Below are positions 1-8,703 of a stretch of 64,000 nt of DNA, one piece after another. This stretch comes from SHAN690 sp038131955. Lineage in GTDB: Bacteria > Bacteroidota > Bacteroidia > Flavobacteriales_G > Salibacteraceae. The notes below the pieces were generated by a model. It searched no databases. It was not told the DNA's origin and worked only from the letters and a program-made list of their open reading frames with translations. The translations under genes were made by a program, and so were the position numbers. The stretch spans positions 124,001-188,000 of the forward strand of contig JAYPQK010000012.1 of assembly GCA_038131955.1 (NCBI GenBank). The letters are read 5' to 3'. The number at the start of each line of letters is the position of its first letter. The stretch's first letter is position 1.

Positions 1-2379
1 GCCGCGATTCACACGGAATTCGGCGACCTCCTTCAATGGTATCTTTTGTCCGTTAGGAGTGCGGATGAGGAAGTTCTCTAACTGCTCGATCGAACCGCGT
101 TCGGTTTCGCTGTAGCGTACCCAAACCTTGACTTCATCCACGCCGCGCTGTAATCGTTGAGCTTCGGCGCCAAAGAAGGCCTGACGGACTTGACGCATCA
201 CTTGGATGGTGTTCAGCCCCAGCAGTCGTCCTTTCTCCAATAAGTTGACTTCGATCTCCTTGATGCCTTGTTGGTCGTTGTCGACGACGTCTTTCAGGTC
301 AGAGATCTGCTTGAGTTCTTCTTTGAGATCTTCTTTTGCTGACTCTAGTTCCTGAAGATTCGCACTGCGCAAGCTGACTGAGATCGGCTTTCCAAAAGGA
401 GTGGCAATGCCGAAGGCGATCTTCTCCGCTTCCGGAATTTCCCCGACCTCCTCGCTGATCGCGTTGGAGATGAGGTAGCTCGGAATGTTGCGTTTCTCGG
501 CTGTGAGGAATTGGATGTTGACCTGCCCTTTATTCGTTGAAGGTCCGAGAACCTTCTCGATGTTGGTAATGACATCCAGACTGTCATCGCGCTCGGACTT
601 ATATCGCTCGTTGACCACCTTGGCTGCCGCTTCGATCCGATTGAGCACATCCATAGTGATGTAATCACGTGTACCTGGAGCGGTCTCAACTCTGGCTGAA
701 ACGTTGTCTTGCTCAATGAAGGGGAAGAAGGTCACCTTGATGATGCCGCCGGCAATACCTCCGATGGTGATCAGGAAAAGGGCTGTGGGAATCGCAAAGG
801 CGATGAGCGTATGGTTCAAGGAGAACCGCAGTGCGGGCATGTAGAGCTTGTCTCTCAACCAGTGCACCGCCTGTTCTGCCTTTCGTTCAACCAGGTTTTT
901 CTTGGTCGCTCGGTGAAGGGCCTTACTATGACCGATGTGAGCCGGTAAGATCAAAGCGCCTTCGATCAAGGAGAAGAGTAGGGTAGAGATGACCACAAAG
1001 GCTAGATCGGGTCCAAAATCGCCCAATCGTCCATCGAGGAAATAGAAAGTGCTGAAAGCGATGATGGTGGTCAATACAGCTGAAGTAACTGCCGGTAAGA
1101 CTTCCATAGTACCGGTCACCGCAGCCTGAAGAGGAGAGGCGCCCTTTTCCCATTTCTGGTAAATATTCTCGGCGATGACGATTCCGTCGTCTACCAGGAT
1201 TCCGACCACGAGGATCATGCCGAAGAGGGACAATACATTGATCGTGAGTCCAAAGGAGGAGCCGAGGATGAACATTCCCGCAAAAGCGATAGGGATACTC
1301 AGGGCCACCCAGATCGCTAGTCGCCAGTTGAGGATGAGGGTCAAGAAAAGTACCACAAGGAAGAATCCGAGGACCCCATTCTCTTGCAAGAGGGCAATCC
1401 GTTCGACCAAGGTCGTGGATCCGTCTCGGACGATCTTGGCTTCGATGATGTCGTGCTTCTCGTTGAAGTCCACGATATAGTCTTTTACATTTTCCGAGAT
1501 GCTCAAGAAGTCTTCATCGTTCGTGTTCTGAACGGTAATGGTTACCGCCGGCGTTCCGTTGAAGTAGTTTCGCTGAGGATTGCTCTCCGACCAGATATCC
1601 CTCACGGTCGCAATATCTCGCAAGTAGACAACAGCTCCTCCCGGGTTGGCCTTGATCACCATATCTTCCAACTCTGAAGCGAAATACTCCTTGGATCGTG
1701 CTCGAATCAGGAATTCTTCAAGAGAAGTCTTGATGGTACCACCGGTGATCTCAATGTTGGCATTGGCTACGGCAACTGAGACCGCTTCGAAAGTGAGTTC
1801 GTATGATTCCAGGGCTGCCTCATCCAAGGCGATCTCGATCTCCTCATCGGGGAAACCGCCCAGGGTTACCTTGGATATACCGTCAATTGCTCGAAGATCG
1901 TCTTCCACCTTCTGGGCTTCAACCTTCAAGGTCTTCAGGTCTACGTCGCCCGTCAAGGCAAAGCTGATGACGAAGTTTCTCGACTCCTGTTTGAAAACCA
2001 CGGGCGGCTCCATTCCTACGGGAAAAGAGCTGATCTGGTCAACTGCGTTCTTTACATCTTGCAGGAGGATGTCTGTATCATAACCACGCTCTCCTTCGAT
2101 CGAGAGTACGGCTTGGTTCTCAGAGGAGATGGATTTTGTTTCAAAGACGCCTGTGACCCCCTTGAGGTTATCCTCGATCTTGGTGACGATTCCTTCCTCA
2201 ATTTCTTCAGGAGAAGCTCCCGGGTAAATGGTGCGGATCTCGATCGTCCTGCTTTCTGCTTGAGGGAAGAAGGTCGACTTGATCTTCTGTGTTCCAAAGT
2301 ATCCGAAGATCAGGATGAGCAGCATGAGCAGGTTTCCTGCTACCGGATACTTGATGAAATATGAAATGAGTCCCTTCAT
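1..2379 (-). CDS. RND efflux pump permease, AcrB/HAE1 type (3' end beyond window)
   Basis: Inner-membrane subunit of a tripartite drug/metabolite proton antiporter. The frame is open from an ATG at 2379 to the left edge: 793 codons are visible of the roughly 1030-1050 usual for the family, so about a quarter is missing. It opens with a cytoplasmic stretch and TM1 (MKGLISYFIKYPVAGNLLM), followed by a porter region rich in PGASPEEIEE-like sequence. Around residue 398 is the TM4 motif GILVDDGIVIAEN, whose two Asp residues match the proton-relay pair of AcrB. The last visible residues (PLKEVAEFRVNRG) are typical of the second porter half. It is the last visible gene of the tetR-adaptor-pump operon, 6 bases after the adaptor. 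Substrate cannot be predicted. Confidence 0.93.
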   Translation of the reverse strand, partial: MKGLISYFIKYPVAGNLLMLLILIFGYFGTQKIKSTFFPQAESRTIEIRTIYPGASPEEIEEGIVTKIEDNLKGVTGVFETKSISSENQAVLSIEGERGYDTDILLQDVKNAVDQISSFPVGMEPPVVFKQESRNFVISFALTGDVDLKTLKVEAQKVEDDLRAIDGISKVTLGGFPDEEIEIALDEAALESYELTFEAVSVAVANANIEITGGTIKTSLEEFLIRARSKEYFASELEDMVIKANPGGAVVYLRDIATVRDIWSESNPQRNYFNGTPAVTITVQNTNDEDFLSISENVKDYIVDFNEKHDIIEAKIVRDGSTTLVERIALLQENGVLGFFLVVLFLTLILNWRLAIWVALSIPIAFAGMFILGSSFGLTINVLSLFGMILVVGILVDDGIVIAENIYQKWEKGASPLQAAVTGTMEVLPAVTSAVLTTIIAFSTFYFLDGRLGDFGPDLAFVVISTLLFSLIEGALILPAHIGHSKALHRATKKNLVERKAEQAVHWLRDKLYMPALRFSLNHTLIAFAIPTALFLITIGGIAGGIIKVTFFPFIEQDNVSARVETAPGTRDYITMDVLNRIEAAAKVVNERYKSERDDSLDVITNIEKVLGPSTNKGQVNIQFLTAEKRNIPSYLISNAISEEVGEIPEAEKIAFGIATPFGKPISVSLRSANLQELESAKEDLKEELKQISDLKDVVDNDQQGIKEIEVNLLEKGRLLGLNTIQVMRQVRQAFFGAEAQRLQRGVDEVKVWVRYSETERGSIEQLENFLIRTPNGQKIPLKEVAEFRVNRG

Positions 2380-2385
2380 GCTGGC

Positions 2386-3504
2386 TTACTTTGATTCAGT
2401 TTTAACCAGCATGCCTTCATAAGCTCCTTCTACGACTTGGTCTAGTAGCACGTCGCCGTTATTCAGTCCGGTGACCAGGGCCGACTCATCATAGAGGTCT
2501 TCCACCTGAATCTTGCGCTTGACAAGGATGGTGTCTTGGACCAAGAATACCTCATTATCAGCATTGATCAGATTGCGATCGATTGACAAAGCGTTGGAAA
2601 CCGAGGCTACATCGATATGGCCTTCGAGGTACATGCCCTCGCGCAGTCCTCCTGCATTCAAACCAATGAATATGGATAGGCGTTGGTCAGCAGCAGATAC
2701 ATGACTTGCCATCCGGGTCACTTTTCCTTCAATCCGCTGATCAGTCGTAGGATGTGTCAGGTGCACGTGATCGCCTACGTTGATACCCGCTGCATCGGAG
2801 AGAGGAAGTGCCGCTTCTAATTCATAGACATCGTCTCGGATGATCTCTCCGACCTTCTGCCCTGCTCGGATCACCGTGCCTGGATGAGTATCACCCATCG
2901 CAATGGTGCCGTTGAAAGGACTTGTGATCGTGAACTTTGACTGGCGATGCTCCAGACTCTTGATGGAGTAGTACTGTGACAGGACATTTCTAGCTGAAAG
3001 GAACCTCTTGAGCTTCCCGTCTTCAAGCTGAGTTAGGGAAGGAAGCCCATCTTCGGCATCGAGCGAATCATAGAACGTGCTCCATTTGTCATAGGAATCG
3101 GGATAGTCGATCTTGATATCAGGGAGCACCTGCGACATCAAAGAGATGAATTGACTGCGCTGCGAACGAAGTGCAAGCATCGATTCTTGTCCATCGATCG
3201 CTAAGAGCACTTCGCCTTTTGCAAAGGATTGACCTACCTTGAAAGGCTTCGTGCCTGACAAAAGTCGACCGGTGACTTCGGGGAAGATCTCAACTCTTTC
3301 TTGAGCGATGAGCTTGCCATGGATCGGTGCGCGTTGCATCAACGAGTCATTTTCGATCGTGCGGACACGAACCAGCTTGTAGGTTTTAACGGTTGGCTTG
3401 CGCGCGGGTGTTTCCTTCATGGAAGCAAACATCCTCAAGCCGAAAATGCCCAGCGCCAAGATGCCTAGGGCGATGGCAATGATGGTGATCTGTCTTGTGT
3501 TCAT
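2386..3504 (-). CDS. RND efflux periplasmic adaptor (membrane fusion protein)
   Basis: A 372-residue HlyD/AcrA-like adaptor that would link the inner-membrane pump to an outer-membrane channel. Residues about 6-27 form a single N-terminal membrane anchor rather than a lipoprotein signal. A split lipoyl/barrel-sandwich domain follows (about 60-100 and 190-220, with LLAIDG and FNGTIAMGDTHPGTVIRAG), and between the halves lies a helical hairpin of about 80 residues. The C-terminal beta-barrel and membrane-proximal parts follow. It lies 8 bases after the tetR stop and 6 before the pump start, so all three are probably one transcript. No outer-membrane factor (TolC-like) gene is in the visible part. 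Confidence 0.92.
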   Translation of the reverse strand: MNTRQITIIAIALGILALGIFGLRMFASMKETPARKPTVKTYKLVRVRTIENDSLMQRAPIHGKLIAQERVEIFPEVTGRLLSGTKPFKVGQSFAKGEVLLAIDGQESMLALRSQRSQFISLMSQVLPDIKIDYPDSYDKWSTFYDSLDAEDGLPSLTQLEDGKLKRFLSARNVLSQYYSIKSLEHRQSKFTITSPFNGTIAMGDTHPGTVIRAGQKVGEIIRDDVYELEAALPLSDAAGINVGDHVHLTHPTTDQRIEGKVTRMASHVSAADQRLSIFIGLNAGGLREGMYLEGHIDVASVSNALSIDRNLINADNEVFLVQDTILVKRKIQVEDLYDESALVTGLNNGDVLLDQVVEGAYEGMLVKTESK

Positions 3505-3512
3505 TGTATTGA

Positions 3513-4127
3513 CTATGTCTTAGGTTCAAGCGCTGTGGTCAGCAACTTGGTGATTTCGATTTTTCTTTCTTCCATCAGTGCATCAAACTCCATGTCATCT
3601 AGACCTTGAGAGAACTTGATCATCGGTTTGCCTATGACTGGAAAGATGACAAGGCTAACCATATTGATGATGAATTGCTGGGGTTGAATGTCTTTGGATA
3701 CCGTTCCGTTCGCCTTACCTTCTTCGATTGCTCTGGCTAAGAGGTGGAAAGGAGGTCGTACCTTGGCTTTCTCTAATTGTTTTCTCCTGCGCTGTGGATC
3801 GCGATGAAACTCTGAAAAGATGAAATAGGGTAGGCGTGGCCTGGAACTGATAAAGTCGATGTATTCATTGATGGCAAGTTCTACCATCTCACGCACCGGA
3901 ATGTCTGAGCTAAAGATTCGGTCCAAACAGTCAAATAATTCTTTGAAGGTGCCCTGAAAGACCTCGATAAGGAGGGCTTCCTTCGACTTGAAATAATAGT
4001 GCAGTAATCCCTTGTTGAGCTTCGCACGATCGGCAATGGAACGCATCCGCGTAGCGTCGTATCCGTAGGAGAGGAACTCTTCTTTGGCGGCCTGCAGTAT
4101 GATATCTCGATTCGTTAGGTTACCCAT
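3513..4127 (-). CDS. TetR/AcrR family transcriptional regulator
   Basis: A 204-residue one-component repressor. Residues about 8-55 form the TetR helix-turn-helix (DIILQAAKEEFLSYGYDATR, then IADRAKLNKGLLHYYFKSKE); the rest is the helical ligand-binding and dimer domain. It is the first gene of the RND operon and its ATG lies inside a 16-bp palindrome (4120-4135), an arrangement expected for autorepression. A second near-copy of that palindrome lies 61 bp upstream. The inducer is unknown but is probably a pump substrate. Confidence 0.93.
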   Translation of the reverse strand: MGNLTNRDIILQAAKEEFLSYGYDATRMRSIADRAKLNKGLLHYYFKSKEALLIEVFQGTFKELFDCLDRIFSSDIPVREMVELAINEYIDFISSRPRLPYFIFSEFHRDPQRRRKQLEKAKVRPPFHLLARAIEEGKANGTVSKDIQPQQFIINMVSLVIFPVIGKPMIKFSQGLDDMEFDALMEERKIEITKLLTTALEPKT

Positions 4128-4135
4128 TTGGGTAA
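4120..4135. promoter_or_regulatory. Probable TetR operator 1
   Basis: TTACCCATTTGGGTAA is a perfect inverted repeat with 7-base arms and a 2-base spacer. It covers the tetR start codon and lies just downstream of the predicted leftward start point, where bound repressor would block transcription of the efflux operon. A 14/16 match is found at 4181-4196. The operator role is inferred from position and symmetry. Confidence 0.75.
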
Positions 4136-4143
4136 TTTTAGTT

Positions 4144-4173
4144 CAAGAGTACGACGAAGTTTTGAGATGACAA
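4144..4173 (-). promoter_or_regulatory. Predicted leftward promoter of the tetR-RND operon
   Basis: On the minus strand, TTG (4173-4171), a 19-base spacer, then TACTCTTG (4151-4144), one mismatch from the Bacteroidota -7 consensus TAnnTTTG. Transcription would begin near 4140, between this box and the tetR ATG at 4127, placing operator 1 in the initially transcribed region. Confidence 0.5.
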
Positions 4174-4180
4174 GTGATTT

Positions 4181-4196
4181 TTAGACAAATGGGTAA
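4181..4196. promoter_or_regulatory. Probable TetR operator 2
   Basis: TTAGACAAATGGGTAA matches one strand of operator 1 (TTACCCAAATGGGTAA) at 14 of 16 positions; only one half-site is degenerate. It lies just upstream of the leftward -33 element and between the two divergent promoters, 61 bp (about six helical turns) from operator 1. It could support looping or control of the divergent lipoprotein gene. Confidence 0.6.
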
Positions 4197-4249
4197 GATG
4201 TTTTGTTCGGAAGAAATCGAAGTAAACCACAAGGCTTGAACAGAATTTC

Positions 4250-4279
4250 TTGAATTGAAATTCATTGAGACTATATTTG
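4250..4279 (+). promoter_or_regulatory. Predicted promoter of the lipoprotein gene at 4304
   Basis: TTG at 4250-4252, 19 bases, then TATATTTG at 4272-4279, an exact match to the Bacteroidota TAnnTTTG box. The implied start near 4283 leaves a leader of about 20 bases before the ATG at 4304. Confidence 0.6.
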
Positions 4280-4303
4280 TTCGCACTGATTAAAACCCAA
4301 TTT

Positions 4304-5167
4304 ATGAAGTTCACACCCCTACTATCCCTTGGCCTTGCCATTGTGCTATGGTCTTGCGGCGGAGAGGAACAGCCTGCGAATCAAGTAGATATTTCTGAAG
4401 AGGCTCTTTCTGAAGACGCCCAAGAAGAGACAGGAAAGAAGGTCAGCGACATGGCTGATTTCAAGTTCCACACCATGGTGGCCAATCTGCCATCGCCTCT
4501 AGAGACCTTCCATATCATCGAAGGACATGATTTTGAGCTCAGCTCAGCCGCATTGACTCCGACCGATAAGGTAGGAGAACTCTCTACCGTCAGCGCGAAG
4601 GCTTATGGCTATGGTGTCTACATGACCGATATGGGCTGCATGGCCTACAATCATCAGAATCATCAAACGCTGGATTACTCCCAAGTATGTCGTAACCTAG
4701 CTTCTGATCTCGGTGCAGGTGATGTATTTGACCGCACTATCGCTCAGGATTTTGAAGAGAACACCTCCAGTGAAGAGCAGTTCGTGCGAATGATGAACGA
4801 TGCTTTTGACGCGATGGACCAGTACATGGTGGACAACGAGCGTTTCGTCAATGCAACTGAGATCTTCGTCGGTAGTTGGGTAGAGACGCAATTGATCGCT
4901 ACGCGCATGCTGAAAGGAAAGGAGTTGGACGACAATACCCGACCACTGTATCAGGGAATCTACTCACAGAAAGTACATACTTCGAACTTGATGAACGTGC
5001 TAGGCGAAATCGATCAGGAGATCGAGCCAGACGTTGTCAATGCAGTGGAGGATATCATGATGTTCTACGCTGGATTTTCTACCGTAGAAAGTATCTCTCA
5101 GGAAGATATTTCCAACTTGGATGCGAAGTTGATGACTCTGAAGAACCTTTTGATGGGCATGGGATAA
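4304..5167 (+). CDS. Lipoprotein of unknown function, NLPSPLET family copy 1
   Basis: A 287-residue predicted lipoprotein. The signal is MKFTPLLSLGLAIVLWSC, with the lipobox Cys at 18, followed by an acidic linker. An in-frame ATG at 4265 lies before the predicted promoter box, so I place the start at 4304. The mature part is mostly helical and carries NLPSPLETFHII, then YGVYMTDMGCMAYNHQNHQ and GSWVETQLIATRML. The same landmarks occur in the same order in the lipoprotein at 49637-50557, so the two are paralogues. I do not recognise a described function. It is transcribed alone, divergent from the efflux operon, and followed by a strong terminator. Confidence 0.85.
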   Translation: MKFTPLLSLGLAIVLWSCGGEEQPANQVDISEEALSEDAQEETGKKVSDMADFKFHTMVANLPSPLETFHIIEGHDFELSSAALTPTDKVGELSTVSAKAYGYGVYMTDMGCMAYNHQNHQTLDYSQVCRNLASDLGAGDVFDRTIAQDFEENTSSEEQFVRMMNDAFDAMDQYMVDNERFVNATEIFVGSWVETQLIATRMLKGKELDDNTRPLYQGIYSQKVHTSNLMNVLGEIDQEIEPDVVNAVEDIMMFYAGFSTVESISQEDISNLDAKLMTLKNLLMGMG

Positions 5168-5189
5168 TTGCTCATCACAACATTGAGAG

Positions 5190-5215
5190 AAGGCCGCAGA
5201 TCGCGGCCTTTTTTT
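5190..5215 (+). terminator. Rho-independent terminator
   Basis: AAGGCCGC (5190-5197), loop AGATC, GCGGCCTT (5203-5210), followed by Ts to 5215. It ends the lipoprotein transcript and separates it from the AsmA-like gene. Confidence 0.9.
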
Positions 5216-5291
5216 ATGTTCAAGATTTATTAAGATGGCATCTGTGCAAACCCGTGAGCCATCTGTTACATTTGAGGTAAATCTCACGGAT

Positions 5292-8030
5292 ATGTTGAAA
5301 CGCATTCTTCTCGCTTTATTTGTTTTAGTTGTACTCCTGGTCGGCGCTATGATCGTCGTTCCCATTGTGTTCAAGGATGACATCATCGTTCTTGCCAATG
5401 AAGAGTTGAACAACAACCTTGAAGCCGAGGTGAGCCTCGGTGATGTTGACCTCACCTTATTTCAGGACTTTCCAGATTTCACGCTAACGCTTTCTGACCT
5501 GAAGATGACAGGCAAGGAGACCTTCGAAGGGATTCGCCTCGTGGAAATCGGAGCACTTACCCTGAGTCTGGATCTCATGAGCGTGATCAACGGCGAGAAT
5601 ATCGAGATCCACTCCGTGGGTTTATCGGATGCGGATATCCATGTGATCGTTCTTCCCGGCGGTAAGGCGAACTATGACATTGCTCCGTCAAGCGAAGAGG
5701 AAGAGGAGAAAGTCGAAGAGGAGGGTTCAACCGAGTTCAGCCTTAGCGTCCAAGAGTACTTTCTGAAGAATTGTAACGTGATCTACGACGGTCGCGATGG
5801 CGGACTCTACGCCGAGATAAGGGATCTGAATCACCGAGGAAGTGGAGATTTTACCCAAGACATCTTTGTCCTCGAAACAAAGACGGATGCTTCTGCATTG
5901 ACCTACCGTCAGGATGGACTGGCATACCTCAACAAGGTGGCCTTGGACATGGACTTCGACGTGAAGATGAATATGCCTGAGATGAAATTTGAGTTTCAGG
6001 ACAATTATGTGGACTTGAACGCACTTCACTTGAGCTTTGATGGTATGGTCGCCATGCCGGAGGAAGAGGGTGATCCCATTGATCTAGACATGACGTTTGC
6101 AACGAAAGAATCGAGTTTCTCTGGTCTTCTTTCCTTGGTACCCGGAGTCTTCTTGGAGGATATGGCGGGTGTAGAGACGGAAGGTCAGCTTGCTCTTAGC
6201 GGTATGGCTAAAGGAAGAATGGTTGGTGAGACCTTGCCGGCTTTCGGACTAGATCTTACGGTTAAGGATGCGCGATTCCAGTACCCAGATCTTCCAAAGA
6301 GCGCGGAGAATATTCAGATCGATCTCCACGTGAAGAACCCGGGAGGAAGCGAAGACAATACGGTGGTTGACCTCAATCGTTTTCATGTGGAGCTTGCGGA
6401 TAATCCCGTGGACATGATACTGCACATACGCACACCGATCTCTGATCCGTACATCGATGCCGATGTGAAGATGGATCTGGACCTAGCTTCGATCAAGGAT
6501 GTGATCCCGATGGAAGAGGGGCAGGAATTGGTCGGACAAGTCATCTCCGACCTTAAGTTGAAAGGAAACCAAAGTGCGATCGATCAGGAGCGATACCAAG
6601 ATTTTGACGCTAGTGGAAGTCTGATCCTGAAAGATATTGATTACAAGGATCCGGAGCTTCCGTATGCGACCATCATCGAGGTCTGTTCATTGAATTTCTC
6701 TCCTTCCTATGCCGAATTAACTGCGTTCAAGATGAGCCTTGGTGCCAGCGATATCAGCATGACCGGTCGCGTAGATAACGTAGTGTCTTGGTACGTCGCC
6801 GATGAACCGCTTTCAGGAAACTTCAACTTCTCCTCTCAAATGATGGACCTGGATGAACTTGCGGGTTCGGAAGAAGAGGAAGTAGAATCGGAAGTAGAGG
6901 AGGAGTACTCCGTCATCGAAGTTCCTGCTGGATATGACTTCGTGCTGAATACTTCGATCGATAAGCTGATCTATGACGGTTTGACCGTGAATGACCTGCG
7001 CGGAAAGGTCGTGCTGCGTGACCAAACCATCCGAATGGATCATTTGGTGATGAATTTGCTTCAAGGAAGTTTGACCATGACGGGTACCTACGACACGAAG
7101 AACCCAGTGGAGCCAAACATGGACCTGACGATGGATATCATCGGATGGGATGTGGTGGAGACCTATAAGTACCTGGATATTGCCCAGAAGATGTCTCCGG
7201 TCATGTCTATGGCCAACGGTAAATTCTCTGCCGGACTACGCCTGAGCGGGGCGCTGGATGCGCAGATGGAGCCGAAGTACAATACGCTTGACGGTGGCGG
7301 TTCGTTGCTGACTCGCGCCATCGAATTGACCTCTCCCGATGCCCTGGGCAAGGCTGCTACGGTGATCAAGTATGACGACATCAAGGATGTCTCTTTGAAC
7401 GATGTGCTGGTCAAGTTCCAGTTTGAGGATGGGCGCATCAATGTAAGCCCTACGAGTTTCAGCATCAACAAGGATGTTCCGGCCATCTTTAGTGGAAGCC
7501 ATGGTTTTGACATGACGCTCGACTATCTCTTGAATCTGGACATTCCTACCCAGTTGATGGGTTCGGCGGCCTCACAGGCGGTGACGGGACTCATGGCGCA
7601 GGCGAATCAGGCTTTGGGGACCAATGCCTCCTTGCCGGAGCGAGTCATCGTGGATCTGCTCATCGGTGGTACTTCAGAGGATCCAACCGTTACTCCAAAG
7701 TTTGCCGGGGTAGGTACCGGCAGCGGAAGCTTGGCTGGTGACCTGAAAGCCAAGGCAGCGGAAGAATTGCAGAAACAAAAAGAAGAGCTAGAAGCCAAGG
7801 CGAAGGCTGAATTGGACAAAGCGAAAGCTCAAGCAGAAGCCCAGGCGAAGGCTCAGGCGGATGCAGCCAAGAAGCGCGCTGAAGCGAAGGCAGATGCCGC
7901 CAAGAAGAAGGCACAGCAGGAAGCGGATGCCGCAAAGAAAAAGCTAGAAGAGGAGAAAAAGAAGGCAGATGCCGCCAAGAAGAAGGCAGAAGAGGAGGCT
8001 AAGAAGAACCTGAACAAGTTGTTCAAGTAG
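5292..8030 (+). CDS. AsmA-like family protein with charged coiled-coil tail
   Basis: A 912-residue envelope protein related to AsmA/TamB-type proteins, a family implicated in envelope lipid transport and outer-membrane biogenesis. One N-terminal membrane anchor (LLALFVLVVLLVGAMIVVPIV) is followed by the AsmA N-terminal pattern LFQDFPDFTLTLSDLKMTG and a long beta-rich region. Two acidic patches occur near residues 135-150 and 530-545. The last ~95 residues are a low-complexity helix of A/K/E/Q/D (repeats such as ADAAKKKA) ending in NKLFK. I choose the ATG at 5292 because a -7-like box TACATTTG lies at 5267-5274 and the upstream extension is not hydrophobic. The 3' end overlaps lipB by 8 bases on the other strand. 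Confidence 0.85.
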   Translation: MLKRILLALFVLVVLLVGAMIVVPIVFKDDIIVLANEELNNNLEAEVSLGDVDLTLFQDFPDFTLTLSDLKMTGKETFEGIRLVEIGALTLSLDLMSVINGENIEIHSVGLSDADIHVIVLPGGKANYDIAPSSEEEEEKVEEEGSTEFSLSVQEYFLKNCNVIYDGRDGGLYAEIRDLNHRGSGDFTQDIFVLETKTDASALTYRQDGLAYLNKVALDMDFDVKMNMPEMKFEFQDNYVDLNALHLSFDGMVAMPEEEGDPIDLDMTFATKESSFSGLLSLVPGVFLEDMAGVETEGQLALSGMAKGRMVGETLPAFGLDLTVKDARFQYPDLPKSAENIQIDLHVKNPGGSEDNTVVDLNRFHVELADNPVDMILHIRTPISDPYIDADVKMDLDLASIKDVIPMEEGQELVGQVISDLKLKGNQSAIDQERYQDFDASGSLILKDIDYKDPELPYATIIEVCSLNFSPSYAELTAFKMSLGASDISMTGRVDNVVSWYVADEPLSGNFNFSSQMMDLDELAGSEEEEVESEVEEEYSVIEVPAGYDFVLNTSIDKLIYDGLTVNDLRGKVVLRDQTIRMDHLVMNLLQGSLTMTGTYDTKNPVEPNMDLTMDIIGWDVVETYKYLDIAQKMSPVMSMANGKFSAGLRLSGALDAQMEPKYNTLDGGGSLLTRAIELTSPDALGKAATVIKYDDIKDVSLNDVLVKFQFEDGRINVSPTSFSINKDVPAIFSGSHGFDMTLDYLLNLDIPTQLMGSAASQAVTGLMAQANQALGTNASLPERVIVDLLIGGTSEDPTVTPKFAGVGTGSGSLAGDLKAKAAEELQKQKEELEAKAKAELDKAKAQAEAQAKAQADAAKKRAEAKADAAKKKAQQEADAAKKKLEEEKKKADAAKKKAEEEAKKNLNKLFK

Positions 8031-8700
8031 TAGCAGGGAAGAGCGTCTTAAAGGCCTCGACGACATCCTGCTTTAGGGCCTCGAAATCTTGCTTGCGACC
8101 CAATTCCTTCTCTAGGGAGGTGACCCCCTTGTCATCGATGCCGCATGGAATGATGTGATCGAAGTAGGAGAGGTCTGTATTCACATTGAAGGCGAATCCG
8201 TGCATAGTAACGTACCTACTGGCTTTCACGCCGATCGCACAGATCTTGCGGGCTGTATCCGTTTCTGTATCGAGCCAAACGCCACTGGCCTCCTTGATGC
8301 GCCCACCTGAGATATCGTGCTTGGCGATCGTTTGAATGATCGCTTCTTCGATCGACCATATGTACTTGGCTACCCCCATGTCAAAGCGCTCCAAGTCGAA
8401 GATAGGATAGCCTACGATCTGACCGGGACCGTGGTAGGTGATATCACCTCCGCGAGTGGTTTTGTAGAATTCAGCTCCGACGTCCTCGGGTTTGCGACGC
8501 AGGTTGTTTAGATCGCCTGACTTTCCTAGCGTGTAGACCGGTGTATGTTCAACGAGCAATAACGTACTATCCGGAAGGATGCCTCCGGTTCGCTTTGCAT
8601 CGAGCATAGCTTGGAAGTGGTCCTCTTGAACCTTCAGCGCATCTACATAACTCATGCGTCCCAAGTCTTTCACTTGAAATCCAGAATCCGCCGTGGTCAT
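8023..8700 (-). CDS. lipB: Octanoyl-[acyl-carrier-protein]:protein N-octanoyltransferase (lipoate biosynthesis)
   Basis: Transfers octanoyl from ACP to the lipoyl domains of 2-oxoacid dehydrogenases and the glycine cleavage H protein, for later sulfur insertion by LipA. The 225 residues are the normal length. Family signatures are RGGDITYHGPGQ (83-94), GVKASRYVTMHGFAFNV with the catalytic Lys159, and IIPCGI with the catalytic Cys186. It is the last gene of a leftward run, 3 bases after a lipoprotein gene, and converges on the AsmA-like gene with interleaved stop codons. Confidence 0.97.
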   Translation of the reverse strand: MTTADSGFQVKDLGRMSYVDALKVQEDHFQAMLDAKRTGGILPDSTLLLVEHTPVYTLGKSGDLNNLRRKPEDVGAEFYKTTRGGDITYHGPGQIVGYPIFDLERFDMGVAKYIWSIEEAIIQTIAKHDISGGRIKEASGVWLDTETDTARKICAIGVKASRYVTMHGFAFNVNTDLSYFDHIIPCGIDDKGVTSLEKELGRKQDFEALKQDVVEAFKTLFPATT

Positions 8701-8703
8701 GCT

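Noticed and set aside
4138..4341. 67-residue minus-strand ORF between tetR and the lipoprotein gene
   Set aside because: It covers both divergent promoters and both operators, and its sequence shows no protein-like pattern.
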